From Monosporascus cannonballus (lineage: Eukaryota; Ascomycota; Sordariomycetes; Xylariales): 64,000 nucleotides of DNA. Both the position numbers and the translations under genes were made by a program. Position 1 is the stretch's first letter. Every line of letters starts with the position of its first letter. The notes below the pieces were generated by a model. The model had not been told where the DNA came from, searched no databases, and saw only the letters and a program-made list of their open reading frames with translations. This document shows positions 13,555 to 22,925 of the stretch, piece after piece. The stretch spans positions 124,001 through 188,000 of the forward strand of contig QJNS01000052.1 of assembly GCA_004154925.1 (NCBI GenBank). The letters run 5' to 3'.

Positions 13555-13973
13555 TATAACGAACCTATCATACATCCACCTGGAAATATAAGCAATATCC
13601 GAAATAAGATCTTAATTTGCAGATAACAATAAGGCGAAAAATAATTCAATAATTTATTCGTTAAAAAGATTTAAATACTTTTCCCTTAATTAAAAAACGG
13701 TACAATTACCTCTGACTAAAAGCTTAGATTAATAACTAAGGAGCGAAATTAAATAAGTACTATTTACATAAAAAACCGATCTATTATATATCCCAATTCC
13801 ACAAAGTAAGTATGTCGTGGATTTATGTGATCTATGTGATTTAGTCCAGATTACTTAGATTACCTAGATCACTCAAAAAGCCAAGCTTTCCTGTCCGGAG
13901 TTTTCCCGTAACAGGTCCGCGCTAGTCCTCATAAGTAGGTCTCCTCGAGACAGGAACCCCTGTTCCTGTAACA
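13555..13973 (-). repeat. 5' LTR (LTR1 family, 419 bp) of element 1
   Basis: Partner of 6690-7108. Its second half (13800-13973) is GC-richer and less mutated than the left copy, so it is a good reference for the LTR1 consensus. It is followed by the CAGTA duplication (13974-13978) and 23 bp of element A leader. Confidence 0.92.
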
Positions 13974-13978
13974 CAGTA
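13974..13978. repeat. Target-site duplication CAGTA (right) of element 1
   Basis: Exact copy of 6685-6689, placed immediately after the terminal GTAACA of the right LTR1. Confidence 0.9.
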
Positions 13979-14001
13979 TTATTAAATAAAAGTGTCTAAT
14001 A

Positions 14002-14398
14002 TATAATAACTAAAGGTTTAACTAATTATTAAACAATAATTATAAGAATTTATATTAACAAAAATATTATAAGAATTTAAATAATAAATATAATAATTAT
14101 ATTACCTTTTGTAATACCAAAAACATATTAAATAACAAATTATTATTATAAACTAAATTTATTGAAATTATCAAAATAATAAACGTATATATTCTCGTTT
14201 TGGCTTAAGATATTTAAACGGTTTAAACTCTTAAGCCTATTAATCCTTTTAAACCCCTTTGCGGGCTTAAAGGGCTTCAGGTATTTGGCATCTTAAGACC
14301 ATTAAGCCGGTTACGTAACTTCTTGGCGGTGGTCGGAGTTTGTTTTTTTGCGTGGCCCCGACCGTTCGCGAAGAAGCCAAGACCGTTAGGTTGTAACA
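14002..14398 (-). repeat. 5' LTR (LTR2 family, 397 bp) of element A
   Basis: Partner of 187-583, ending in an intact GGTTGTAACA. The portion 14250-14398 keeps GC-rich stretches that are decayed in the left copy. Only 23 bp of leader remain between it and the element 1 insertion. AAAAA at 14399-14403 pairs with AAAGA at 182-186. Confidence 0.85.
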
Positions 14399-14789
14399 AA
14401 AAACAAAACGCGATTTTAAATATCTTATAAATCAAAACGAAAAAAACCAGTAATACATATAATGTCAAAAATCTTACCTTACTTAAGATTAACGAAGTTA
14501 TTCCAAAAACTAAATATTGATTATAATTATCTAAAAATATAAAAATATACCATATTTTCTATTTTTTTCTTACTTAAATTAACATCTAAGAATACCCCGT
14601 TGAAAATAAGCTTGAAAATCGAAAGGGACGATAACGATAAATACGAAGGTGAAAAAATATTACATTTCAAAATAATTAAAAATGAAATCCAGTATTTCAT
14701 TAAATAAAAGAGGCACTTATACGAGGAAAATACTTAGGAACCACTTAACCACTTGACGAACGTAATAAATCGGGTTAAAATGTTTTACC

Positions 14790-15330
14790 GCCAAAATCCT
14801 GATCGACCGACTTTAGCACGGCTAAAGTCGCGGGCGACAATGGTCCCCTATCTAAATCTAACCCTGCGTTGTTCTAGTTAAAGAAGGTAACGGCCTCCGT
14901 AATGGCGTTTATCTCTAAAGCAAGCTGGGCTTGCTTTGTATGTATGCGACGTTGCTTTTCTTCCAGCCTTTTTCGTTCTTCTAGCTAATTTAACTTTAAA
15001 CTTTCTTTTAATAATTCTACCGTCTTTTTCTTAAGAAGGTCCTCTTAAAGGCGTAATCGCGTTAGGTTTTTTAATAAATTTTAACGATTTTTCGTTTTAT
15101 TTCTGGCGCTTCTTTTCTATAGACTTTTAATATGCCAAAAACGTATCCTCTAAAGCAGGTTATTCCTTTTGTAATTATTCTTATGTTGTATTTTTTTTAA
15201 GAAAATTCATAATTAAAACGTCATAAAAAGAACGTTAACGACGAATATAATAACTACAGTATAGTAATTCCGAAATATAAAAATAATCGAATTCGTCGAG
15301 CCGAATACAGTTAGAATAAAGGGATGTCTT
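14790..15330 (-). pseudogene. Antisense accessory ORF of chromovirus H
   Basis: This minus-strand stretch aligns with the accessory ORFs of elements 1 and 2. A Cys/Tyr-rich N-terminal part is followed by a Lys/Glu-rich coiled-coil region. The downstream non-coding flank (14750-14880) is also shared. It is interrupted by several stops. Its position antisense to pol and next to the 3' LTR is the same as in the other copies. Confidence 0.55.
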
Positions 15331-15500
15331 GGTACTAAATTTTTCAATTAAATCAGCACGAATATTGCGAGATTTAGGTTAATTCGAAGGAGGTTTTTTT
15401 AACATACGGCCTATTATAATAAAGTTAATTCAAAAATTTCCAAAATTCTTTTTAACAAACGAAATAGCTACTTACGGTTTTTATCTTTGGAATAAAAATT

Positions 15501-15574
15501 CTTAAAAAGCGAAAATAATGCTATAGGAACAGGGGTTCTTAAAAAGAGAAAATAATGTTATAGGAACAGAGGTT
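15501..15574 (+). repeat. 37-bp tandem duplication across the PPT/LTR junction of H
   Basis: Two consecutive 37-bp units (15501-15537 and 15538-15574) each hold a purine tract (AAAAAG..GAAAATAA) followed by the first bases of the LTR (TGYTATAGGAACAG). They differ at only three positions (C/A, C/T, G/A). The second unit leads into the full LTR. Confidence 0.85.
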
Positions 15575-15968
15575 CTTATCTTAAGGAAACTAACTTTTAA
15601 AAGGTAGCGTGGACTTGTTACGGCTAAACTTCGAATAGAAAGGCTTTGTTCTTAAGTGATCTGGTTGATTTGAGTGATCTGGAACCAGATTACATAATTC
15701 CAGCAGATTTACGATATACTTATTTAGGGAAATTAGGATATATAATTATCCGATTTTTTATATAAATAGCTACCTACTTAAATTCTTTCTTTAATTATTA
15801 ATTTTATTTTTAATTAAAGCTAATATTTTCTATTTAAAGGAAAAATCCGTAAGTCTTTTTAACGAATAAATTATTAAATTATTCCTCGCCTTATTATTAC
15901 CTGTAAACCAAGACCCCTTTTTAAATACTACTTATACCTCCAGATAGATATTAAACAGGTTCGTTGCA
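15556..15968 (+). repeat. 3' LTR (LTR1 family, 413 bp) of H
   Basis: Reverse-complement match to the LTR1 repeats, running from TGTTATAGGAACAG to CAGGTTCGTTGCA and preceded by a polypurine tract. It is RIP-mutated but alignable along its whole length. Confidence 0.85.
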
Positions 15969-15969
15969 A

Positions 15970-16301
15970 TATTGGTATAAACCAGCCAAGAGAGGGCCTC
16001 GGAAACGGTCGCTAAGTGACAGAAACAGGACCCAAGTGGGTCAGAAAGCACGTGATATGGATCCGGAGTGATCCAAGGGGTCCAGAGGGATTCATGAAAG
16101 GATATATACAATCGTTATTTCCATAGTTTAGATAGCACCAGCTTGCAACACTCATCAATACCTACAACTTGTTACTCAAGATACCGTTGGTATTACGAGA
16201 CGTGACTAGTTACTTCATTGCTCAGATTCCCACGATACTCCTGCCAATATAAACCCGTACGACTTAGGTTTAATAATTGGTTAAACCGCCTAGAAGTTAC
16301 A
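15970..16301 (+). repeat. Low-RIP LTR2-family LTR at the island edge
   Basis: Matches the LTR2 repeats at 58939-59313 and 36880-37208 in the same orientation, ending GAAGTTACA. It is much GC-richer than those copies, especially from 15980 to 16290, so it is close to an unmutated reference. No internal retroelement sequence follows and no clear target duplication was found, so it is a solo or truncated LTR. It marks the left boundary of gene island 1. Confidence 0.65.
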
Positions 16302-16511
16302 ATTTTAAAATAAACCTTTTAAAATTTGTTAATTACGTAATTATAGTTTTAAAAGTATTATAAAAAATTAACTAATTCAAGTAAGCGGAAAATTATTAAA
16401 TTAAAACATTTCAATAAATAACGACAGTAACTTATAAATTTATTACGAAAATAACGATAAAATTCGGAATAACTTTAAGAAAGCATCAACAACGAGTATA
16501 TTAAAGCAGAA
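16302..16511. other. AT-rich spacer, nothing recognised
   Basis: AT-rich sequence with stops in all frames and no match to the other repeats in the window that I could see. It ends in the CAGAA duplication (16507-16511) of the next solo LTR. Confidence 0.5.
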
Positions 16512-16660
16512 TGTTACGGCACTAGCAAAGCGCCCCTTTTAAGCCGCCGTTTCGCTATATATACGCAAGCGCTACGCGCTTGCTAGATAGATTCTTTCTT
16601 TCTTCAATGTGCAACAAGAGAATATTTCCCAGAACCTAAGAGACGTACAGCGCCGTGACA
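16512..16660 (+). mobile_element. 149-bp solo LTR (short family C)
   Basis: Begins TGTTACGGCAC, ends GCCGTGACA, and is flanked by perfect 5-bp duplications CAGAA (16507-16511 and 16661-16665). A TATATATA box lies about 45 bp in. It holds no coding capacity, only a short GC-rich stem (GCAAGCG..CGCTTGC). TG..CA-type ends, a 5-bp duplication and an internal TATA box fit a very small solo LTR. Orientation is assigned from the TATA box and is tentative. Confidence 0.75.
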
Positions 16661-17240
16661 CAGAATTAAAAAAAAAATGCAGACAGCGTTTATAACTGTA
16701 AGACTTTAATAATATATATTGAAGCATATAATTAAGGCAGGTGTATTAATAGGTTGTTTACTCTTAAAAGGTCCTAAATAGAAGGCGAGAGTAATTAAGC
16801 GTCTTTAAATACATAGAGAAACAGTGGTAGCCAAGAAATAACGGTACCGAAGTGACCGAAGCAATTTCCACTAGACTATTAACTGACTAAGCCATGGCGT
16901 TGCTAGGTTCAACAGCTCACAGCTGGCAAGGTGCCTAGGAAAAATCGAATATAGCCCAAATAGCATTGCTCGTTTAAACGCCGGGATATGCCTCTGACAG
17001 GCCCTAACATGGCGGTTATCGCCTGCTTCATGGAAATCTTCGCTGGGGCGAGAAGATGGTAGTCTCCCGCTTCCGGTCATGTCAAAGAAAACATTACGCA
17101 TATCTGGTTGTGATGGCGGCGGCTGCGGAAGTTCCCCCAATAACGGGGGCTCATTTGGTTTAATCTTCTCCAGCGACCTAGATATAACATTCACGCCACG
17201 ATTCCTAAAGGGTTCTATTATAGCCAAATGTAAGGTTCTC

Positions 17241-17286
17241 GCAAAAGCGACGCTGCTATTGCATTGCTAGCAATAGCGTTATGTAT
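17241..17286. repeat. Hairpin repeat, copy 1 (46 bp)
   Basis: Shares the pattern GCAAAAG-N-G-N-CGC, then GCTATTGC, a 7-base loop, GCAATAGCG and TTATGTAT with copy 2 at 17518-17563. The arms GCTATTGC and GCAATAGC are self-complementary. Confidence 0.7.
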
Positions 17287-17517
17287 GGTCAATTCACTAA
17301 GTACGACGAAGGTGACAAAACGTTAGCCCAATAGCAGTCCATGATACCTTCGGCCCATTTATCGTAACGAACGCTATCGAGGAGAATCTGCGCCCGGAGC
17401 GCGCATGTTAACGGCTTGGAGAAGGACGGAGGCAGCGCATGGCGAGTCACAGGTAATCAGAATTCCCACCGCCATTCTCTATGAGGCTGCCTCACAGACC
17501 CAGAGGGTGATGTTGCC

Positions 17518-17563
17518 GCAAAAGTGGCGCCGCTATTGCGGACCACGCAATAGCGTTATATAT
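17518..17563. repeat. Hairpin repeat, copy 2 (46 bp)
   Basis: Same layout as 17241-17286, with a perfect 10-bp stem CGCTATTGCG / CGCAATAGCG around a 5-base loop, then TTATATATA. It has the same orientation as copy 1, about 230 bp away. Confidence 0.7.
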
Positions 17564-17900
17564 ACCCGCAACCGATGTGTTGTGTGAAATTGATTACATT
17601 GACGCGTTTATACAGAAATATATAGGTTTCTGAAGGAAACTAGCTGTACTGGTTCTTCGTGGCGCAGTAGCAAGTTTCAGGTTCATGACTCCACTACTAT
17701 TGTGTCCACATTTCATCAGATTTATATCTCGATCGATAAAGCTTTAATTATGAACTATGGGCCTTAATATCTATCGTGCGAGGGATGATGCATACAGAAG
17801 ACAAAACATTCATTGCCCAATTCTTGTATAAAGATGGCGTTATCTACTACGTTTGAAGAGCATATTCGCTCACTACATCTCTCTCTTCGCCTACACAAAA

Positions 17901-18394
17901 ATGTTCCGCTCTACCAAGCTCATTTCCCTACTGACCTTGGCTGTCAGCGTTACTGCAACGCTTGACCCAGCGACATCGAACACCAAGGGCAAATACCCCG
18001 CCAATCCGGGCTGTTCTCGTACGTCTTCTCCTATCTTGCACGTTATTGATATCTAACATGTTCGCTAGCTGCGAAAACATCAACTGCCATCCAAGCCGCT
18101 GAATGCTCACATAACACGCGCGTTTCCGGCACCCAGACCTTTGCCATCTTCAAGACGGACCATCGATATGATAGCTCGCACGGTGCACCATACGGAACCT
18201 GCGAGGCGTACACATGCGCCCCACCCTCTAATGAGGGTTTGACAGCTGATGAGGATTCCTGGACTTTCTACTGGAGTAATGAAGGGGAAGAAGGGGGAGT
18301 GGGTACGGGGTGCATCAGGAGTCCGGACGACGGGACGTGCGGGTGTGAGAATTCGGATGGGACGTTTGTCTACCGCGGAAGCGATTGCAAATAA
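17901..18394 (+). CDS. Small secreted cysteine-rich protein (candidate effector)
   Basis: Two exons, 17901-18018 and 18069-18394, with a 50-bp intron (GTACGT..GCTAG, branch-like TCTAACAT) that restores the frame and gives 147 residues. Residues 1-19 (MFRSTKLISLLTLAVSVTA) are a typical signal peptide. The mature part has eight cysteines (38, 52, 84, 89, 121, 130, 132, 146), an even number allowing four disulfides, plus an acidic Gly/Glu segment (111-118). No transmembrane segment follows. An in-frame ATG 16 codons upstream (17853) would mask the signal peptide, so 17901 is preferred. Without splicing the frame stops at 18054. I recognise no family. Secretion and disulfide content are read from sequence; a role in host or microbial interaction is inference from its transposon-rich setting. 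It lies tail to tail with the P450 gene. Confidence 0.85.
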
Positions 18395-19454
18395 GTAGCC
18401 CTACAATGCGTTGTCGAAAGAGCGTATAATAGGAGTTTATGAACGAGTATTAAGTCCACCATCACCGTCACTCTTGTGGGACGGTCTTGAAACTGTGTGG
18501 GCAATGCTCTACAGCTGGGTAAGCTGATTGGAACGGTTGGAGAGCATTCGAGTGAACGACGAGTCCTTGAGACAGCTGCTATAAAGCCGATTGGTTTATG
18601 ACCATTCTTAAAGCCTTCAATGCTGTGCTTCAGCCGTACCACTTGCTTTCCCAAGGCCCTAACACGCTCCTTCTATAAAGAGACCCCTACCCCTCACTCC
18701 CACTCTCGCTGAACAATCGTGCTAGTTCTTATATCTCGCCACACTTGGGTTCCACCGTGGCAGCCCCTTTCGTTCTTCAGTACGTTAAACGAGGGCATTA
18801 GTGACCTTACTAATAATCCCCAATAACCCTTATCTACCTTAGTTACTAAGTAATTATAGTAGAACTGTATGTATTTCGTATTTGAATTCGGCAGTAACAT
18901 ACATTTAAGTCAAGCCTTGATGGATGTAACGATTGGCTCACGTGTATTCGGCCTACCGGTGCACTGGTTTGTTTATTCCGATATTCGCCCTAGTTCTCGG
19001 GGCATTGCCCCCCTTGTGGAAGTTCTTAGGCGTTTAGCCACTAAACCAAGATGTTACCATTGATGCGGAACAAAAGGTTACACATAGAAATGGTGATCAT
19101 TTCTGCCCATCTTCTAGAATATGTAGTCCCTTCAGGATCCATATCAGAGGAAGACGATGGTAACCGCATATTTCACTTCATTTCCTGTCGTGGAATAGGG
19201 GTATCTGTGTTAGTCATCAAGCTCCACAGCACCCGGAAGAACCTTATTCCGGCGCTCCCACAGTATATAGAGAGCTTCCTAGCTACCGTTCCTTGGAGCT
19301 CAATTCTAGTCAGACAATTATCACTTCCCACACTCTATGCAACCTTTTCTCGCGATCAGCCTAAATGTGACATTTCCAATTTAGCAGGAAACTCGAATCC
19401 CCCTATATGGTACCAGTTCAATCTAATCTGGCCGTGGCTGCTCAGTGGCACTGT
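18395..19454. other. Intergenic region between convergent genes
   Basis: About 1 kb of moderate-GC host-like DNA holding the 3' flanks of the secreted-protein gene (+) and the P450 gene (-). Several short open frames cross it, but none shows introns, a signal peptide or recognisable motifs. No repeat was recognised. Confidence 0.5.
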
Positions 19455-21463
19455 TCACGCCACCCTAGCTTTACAGGACGCGGCAAGGTTCTGTTTCGGC
19501 AGGCTGTGCAGCCACACGTCCTCGTACTCGAAGTCGGCCTCGGAGAAGCCGTCGTACGGCGTCAGCTCCCACTTGCGGATCACGTTCGCCAGGATCATAT
19601 ACAGTTCGGCGTAGGCGAGACTGTTGTTCGGCAGGTGTCAGCAACATTTCCCTGGCTCTCTCTATGTATATCTCGGCTAGGCCAGTCGTCTATTGGAATA
19701 CCTACTTGATCGCGATACACTGACGCGTCCCGTTAGAAAAGCTTGCAAGGAAGCGCTCCATATCTGGCGTGGCGTCCAACCAGCGCTCCGGCTTGAATAC
19801 GTGGCTGTCTGGATAGATGGACTCGTCGTGGTGCAGAGAATAGCTGTCCATACCGATAACAGTCTACCAAAGGAATTTCAGTCAGCACGGTTCGCGTTAG
19901 GAATGATAAAGAAAGGGAGGGAGCGGGTGGCATGCTTACACCCGCTGGTATCTTATATCCCTGGACTACAACGCCACCCTCGGGTACTACTCTAGGGAGC
20001 GCACCGAGGACTCCATAGGTCACCCTCAGCGATTCTTTTATGCAAGCCGTCTAGCCCATTGTTGTGTCAGCATAGACTATGTCTAGTGGGGATGGAATGC
20101 CAAAAGGCCCGACCTACCAAATATGGCAATTTTTTTAACGTGGCGTACTTGGGCGTGACTGAGACTTCGGGGATGGCCTCCTTGAGCTCGCTGAACAGCC
20201 TCTCGAGGATGGGCCTGTTCTGCAGGATCCTGAAGAGGCCGACCTCAAGGACGCTCGCGGTCGTCTCGCTACCGGCCGTGACGAGCGTGTTGGCCTCTTG
20301 CGTCAGGTACCTCAGCGTGTGGGCGTCGGGCCGGGGGAACAGCTCCAGCAGCTTCTCGAAGACGGTCGTGTGCTTGCTCGACAGCAGCACGGAACGGTCA
20401 TCGATCAGGCGCTGGATGTGCGAGCGCGCCGCCCGCAGCATCTCCGCGTTTCCGGCGCCCTCGGGCTCAATGAGCTTCATGACCCAAAGCGGCAGCGCCG
20501 CGAGCAGACCGCCCAGCCACCGGATGTTCTTGAATATGGGCAGCATCATGGCGTTGGTCTCGAGGGCGACGACGTGCCGCCCGAGGAAGTCTGGCGCGTC
20601 AAGTTGACTTCAGTGCTCATGGTTTTAGCCTGGAGCTTCTCGAAAACAACACAAAGCAATGATAAGGGTGAAGAGGGGGAGGATTTCAGTGAGCACAGAC
20701 ACTTACTTGTACGGCTCAGCATAGCAGAAGTCGGTCACGATATCAATGGTCACTGCGCGGAAGAGGAAATGGAAGTTGACATTACGGCCGGCGCGCGACA
20801 GCTCGTCTATCTTGCGCAGCATGTGATCGATCTTGTCTTGGATAACACCCTCCAGCTCAAAGACCGCGCGCTGCGAGAATAGGGGGCTCAGCGCGCCGCG
20901 CTTGATCCTGTGATCGTGGGGGTCCGACACATTAAACACGGAGTAGTCGGACGCGAAGCACATGTAGAAGCGGTCGGACTTGATGTACCGGGAGCCGATC
21001 TTGAACACCTCCAGGTAGAGGTCCTTGTCGTGGATATGGACCTCATCGGGGTTGATACGGACGACGGGCCCTATTGCCAGCCCTCAGTTAGGCAGGCTGC
21101 GGCTATTGGAAAGGGCCAATTTTAGCGAACTCAAACAAACGCACCGTATTTCTTTCGAAGCTTCTCCCTCAGGATGACCGGCTTCAACTTCTTGCGGTTG
21201 ATTACCTAGATCCGGGCTTAGCACACCGAAACCTCGCCACGGTAAGTTGGGGCCAAAGTCCAATATACCTCGTAATAGAACTCCCACAGCCACGTGCAAG
21301 CAGCGAGCGTCGGCCCAGGAATCCCAGCCCGGGCCAGAGGATGAAGAGTGATTCTGTACAACCCGAGAATCAGGTAGTAGCACACCAGACCGACCGCGAG
21401 GGCAACTGCCCACTGTCCAGTGCTCTTCTGAGCAAAGCTGTCGTATAAATTTCCGATTCCCAT
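19455..21463 (-). CDS. Cytochrome P450 monooxygenase (microsomal, fungal)
   Basis: Seven exons (21463-21269, 21205-21145, 21070-20707, 20607-20118, 20050-19940, 19863-19706, 19620-19455) join in frame to 514 residues; the six introns are 63-99 bp with GT..AG ends. An N-terminal membrane anchor (about 17-38) is followed by the proline hinge LHPLARAGIPGP (40-51). Downstream are the LDAPDF block (209-214), the I-helix oxygen-binding AGSETT (318-323), ExxR as ESLR (376-379), PERW (432-435) and the heme loop FSNGTRQCIA (449-458) with Cys456 as axial ligand; the usual Gly two after the Cys is Ala, seen in some P450s. The length is normal. The layout resembles fungal secondary-metabolism P450s (for example CYP65-like), but no substrate can be assigned. 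Start: the first in-frame ATG before the anchor. It needs an ER NADPH-P450 reductase, not present here. No biosynthetic partner gene is adjacent. Confidence 0.93.
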
Positions 21464-22718
21464 GTCGAGAAATGACAGCGACAACCAGTTCGCTGGGAAA
21501 AAAGCCTGGTTTGGGTTTTAGACTATGGAACGGCGGGAAGAGACAATTGTTTTCACTTCGTTTATCAATGTCACCCACCGGAGGCCTGGGCGAACACTCA
21601 TGGTGGCTCATACTCTGAGCAGAGAATGCATCTTCACCCTTGCGAACCTTCTCAGCCCATTGCGTAAAATACCGAGTAAATTCACCCGTTTCAAATTGAG
21701 TGTAACGTCCGGGATCCGAGTAAAGCCCTACGCTTCCCCAATGCGACCTCCAAACCCAATGACAAATCGTTTTCCTCAAACACTGTGTACCTGTCGGAAA
21801 TATCCTAGTGGTCTTACACGCGCAATCCCGATATTAAGGATGTATGAGCTGCGTATATTGAGGGTGTGGGACACACAGCTCGACGAACTTTCCCGTGCCT
21901 GCTGAAATATTTTTAGTAGTTTTGCCCCCGAGGACCTAAGTGCCCTTGGGGCTAAGGCTGTGTTCAGGAGGAATTTTCCTCGGCTAGCAGATCAAAGGAA
22001 ATGATAAGTTTTCCTGACGTTATGCCCTCGTTTTAACGTACTGAGGAACGAAGGGAGGGAATGAGCGCGATTATGTATCTCTCTCTCTTTTTTTTTACCG
22101 TTTAGAAAATGTAATACTTAATTAATCCCGATACGTACTATAACACGTTACGTAAACAATAAATTCGCCGCGCTGTTAATATGCTAAAAACGAATAATAA
22201 AGGTTCCCGCATTTAGGTAAAGGATTTTTTCAATAATGGATTCTCTTATAATTAACGTTGATTTTAACAATGAAAAAATAAAATTACCTCGGATATATTA
22301 ACGGAAATATAGAGCTTTTAAAATAATGCCAGAGATATTATATATAATATAAAAGATTTTAAAATTAAGTTTCGAAAGTTCCTTTTTAATCTAGATAATT
22401 AAGTTTATTTTAAACTCTGTTTCAAATCTATTTATTTTGTTAATATCAAAATTAATAACTACAATTACGTAATTAATATAATTAATAAAACAGTTCGCAA
22501 TTTTAACTAGTTTGCAAACTTATATAACACGGTAAAACTATTCAAATTTAATTTTAATTATTGTAAAATAATTATATAAACTTTTAATTTTTCAACATTA
22601 AATTATATTTGCTTTTTATATGATTTTATACAGCTTTTAATTATTTATAATCTCTTATTATTACTTCTCAAATTAAAGAAATAGAAACTTTTAATTAAAT
22701 GTTTTATTTTTGAAAAAG
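21464..22718. other. P450 upstream region and transition into AT-rich DNA
   Basis: 21464-22080 is GC-rich and contains the presumed P450 promoter. A minus-strand open frame crosses it but overlaps P450 exon 1 in another frame and has no recognised domain. Composition drops abruptly at about 22080, after a CT-rich run, to AT-rich, stop-filled sequence without recognised repeats, reaching the AAATT duplication (22719-22723) of element 4. Confidence 0.5.
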
Positions 22719-22723
22719 AAATT

Positions 22724-22919
22724 TGTAATATAATAAATAGCTGTAAGCTAGGGTAAGGTGATTTTCGACTAGTCGCAGAGCATATTCTAAAAAGTAAGTA
22801 TATTAGGTTACTTCTATCTGGCGTCTTCTACTAGCTGCCAAATAGTGGATTTATATTAATAAGTAGTTCGGCGGCTGATCGGCTATTAGCCGCAACCCGA
22901 TAAAAGTTATACTTTTATA
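22724..22919 (-). repeat. 3' LTR (LTR3 family, 196 bp) of element 4
   Basis: Same length and orientation as 35909-36104. A shared GC-rich core (GGCGGCTG..GGCTA..AGCCGCAACCC) is clear in both copies. It is preceded by the target duplication AAATT (22719-22723), which recurs at 36105-36109. Confidence 0.88.
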
Positions 22920-22925
22920 ATTATT

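Larger units (their letters stand above)
6690..13973 (-). mobile_element. Chromovirus-type Gypsy retrotransposon (element 1)
   Basis: A 7284-bp element with 419-bp LTRs and a perfect CAGTA duplication, inserted only 23 bp inside the 5' LTR of element A, in its primer-binding-site region. On the minus strand the domains run gag (about 13.5-11.4 kb), aspartic protease (11356-10630), reverse transcriptase (about 10.6-9.95 kb), RNase H (about 9.9-9.5 kb), integrase (about 9.1-8.2 kb) and a C-terminal chromodomain (about 7990-7870). Such chromodomains target integration to heterochromatin in characterised chromoviruses. The RT catalytic motif reads YFDDILIY near 10155-10169, so that site escaped mutation. 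Numerous stops elsewhere make it non-autonomous now. Confidence 0.92.
187..14398 (-). mobile_element. Gypsy retrotransposon A (LTR2 family), split by element 1
   Basis: About 6.9 kb after removing nested element 1 (6690-13973). It has 397-bp LTRs and a RIP-consistent target duplication (AAAGA/AAAAA). Order on the minus strand: gag remnant about 6400-5000, protease about 4300-4100, reverse transcriptase about 3700-3200 (a YFDD catalytic motif still readable near 3440), RNase H about 3050-2700, and integrase about 2300-1300 with a decayed core matching element G near 2150-2190. An antisense accessory ORF lies next to the 3' LTR. All frames are full of stops. Family assignment rests on direct alignment with element G, whose pol domains are easier to read. 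It is inserted in chromovirus H. Confidence 0.85.
14404..15968 (+). mobile_element. Chromovirus H, right fragment with 3' LTR
   Basis: Continuation of the plus-strand LTR1 element that begins at 19. It contains the integrase C-terminus, a readable chromodomain (14640-14770, with EKILHFKIIKNEIQYFIK then ENT-stop-EPLNHLTN), the antisense accessory ORF (about 15330-14790, minus strand), a polypurine tract and a 3' LTR at 15556-15968. It is the oldest layer of the left stack because A is inserted into it. Confidence 0.8.
16661..17900. other. Island 1 left intergenic region with unassigned open stretch
   Basis: This is moderate-GC, non-RIP host-like sequence. A minus-strand open stretch (17262-16871, about 130 codons) has a Pro-rich segment (LPQPPPSQP) but no convincing ATG start, splice signals or family resemblance. 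It may be a gene relic or chance. Two 46-bp hairpin repeats are listed separately. A TATA-like TGTATAAAG at 17825-17833 sits about 70 bp upstream of the secreted-protein start and could be its core promoter. Confidence 0.45.

Noticed and set aside
19051..19614. 187-codon plus-strand open frame
   Set aside because: Its second half is antisense to P450 exon 7 and the rest shows no introns, motifs or codon bias; probably chance in GC-balanced DNA.
20059..20882. Long plus-strand open frames opposite the P450
   Set aside because: They are antisense shadows of GC-rich exons 3 and 4; the minus strand gives an unbroken P450.
21084..21779. Long minus-strand open frame across the P450 5' end
   Set aside because: It overlaps P450 exon 1 in another frame, runs through a well-supported intron and has no recognisable domain.
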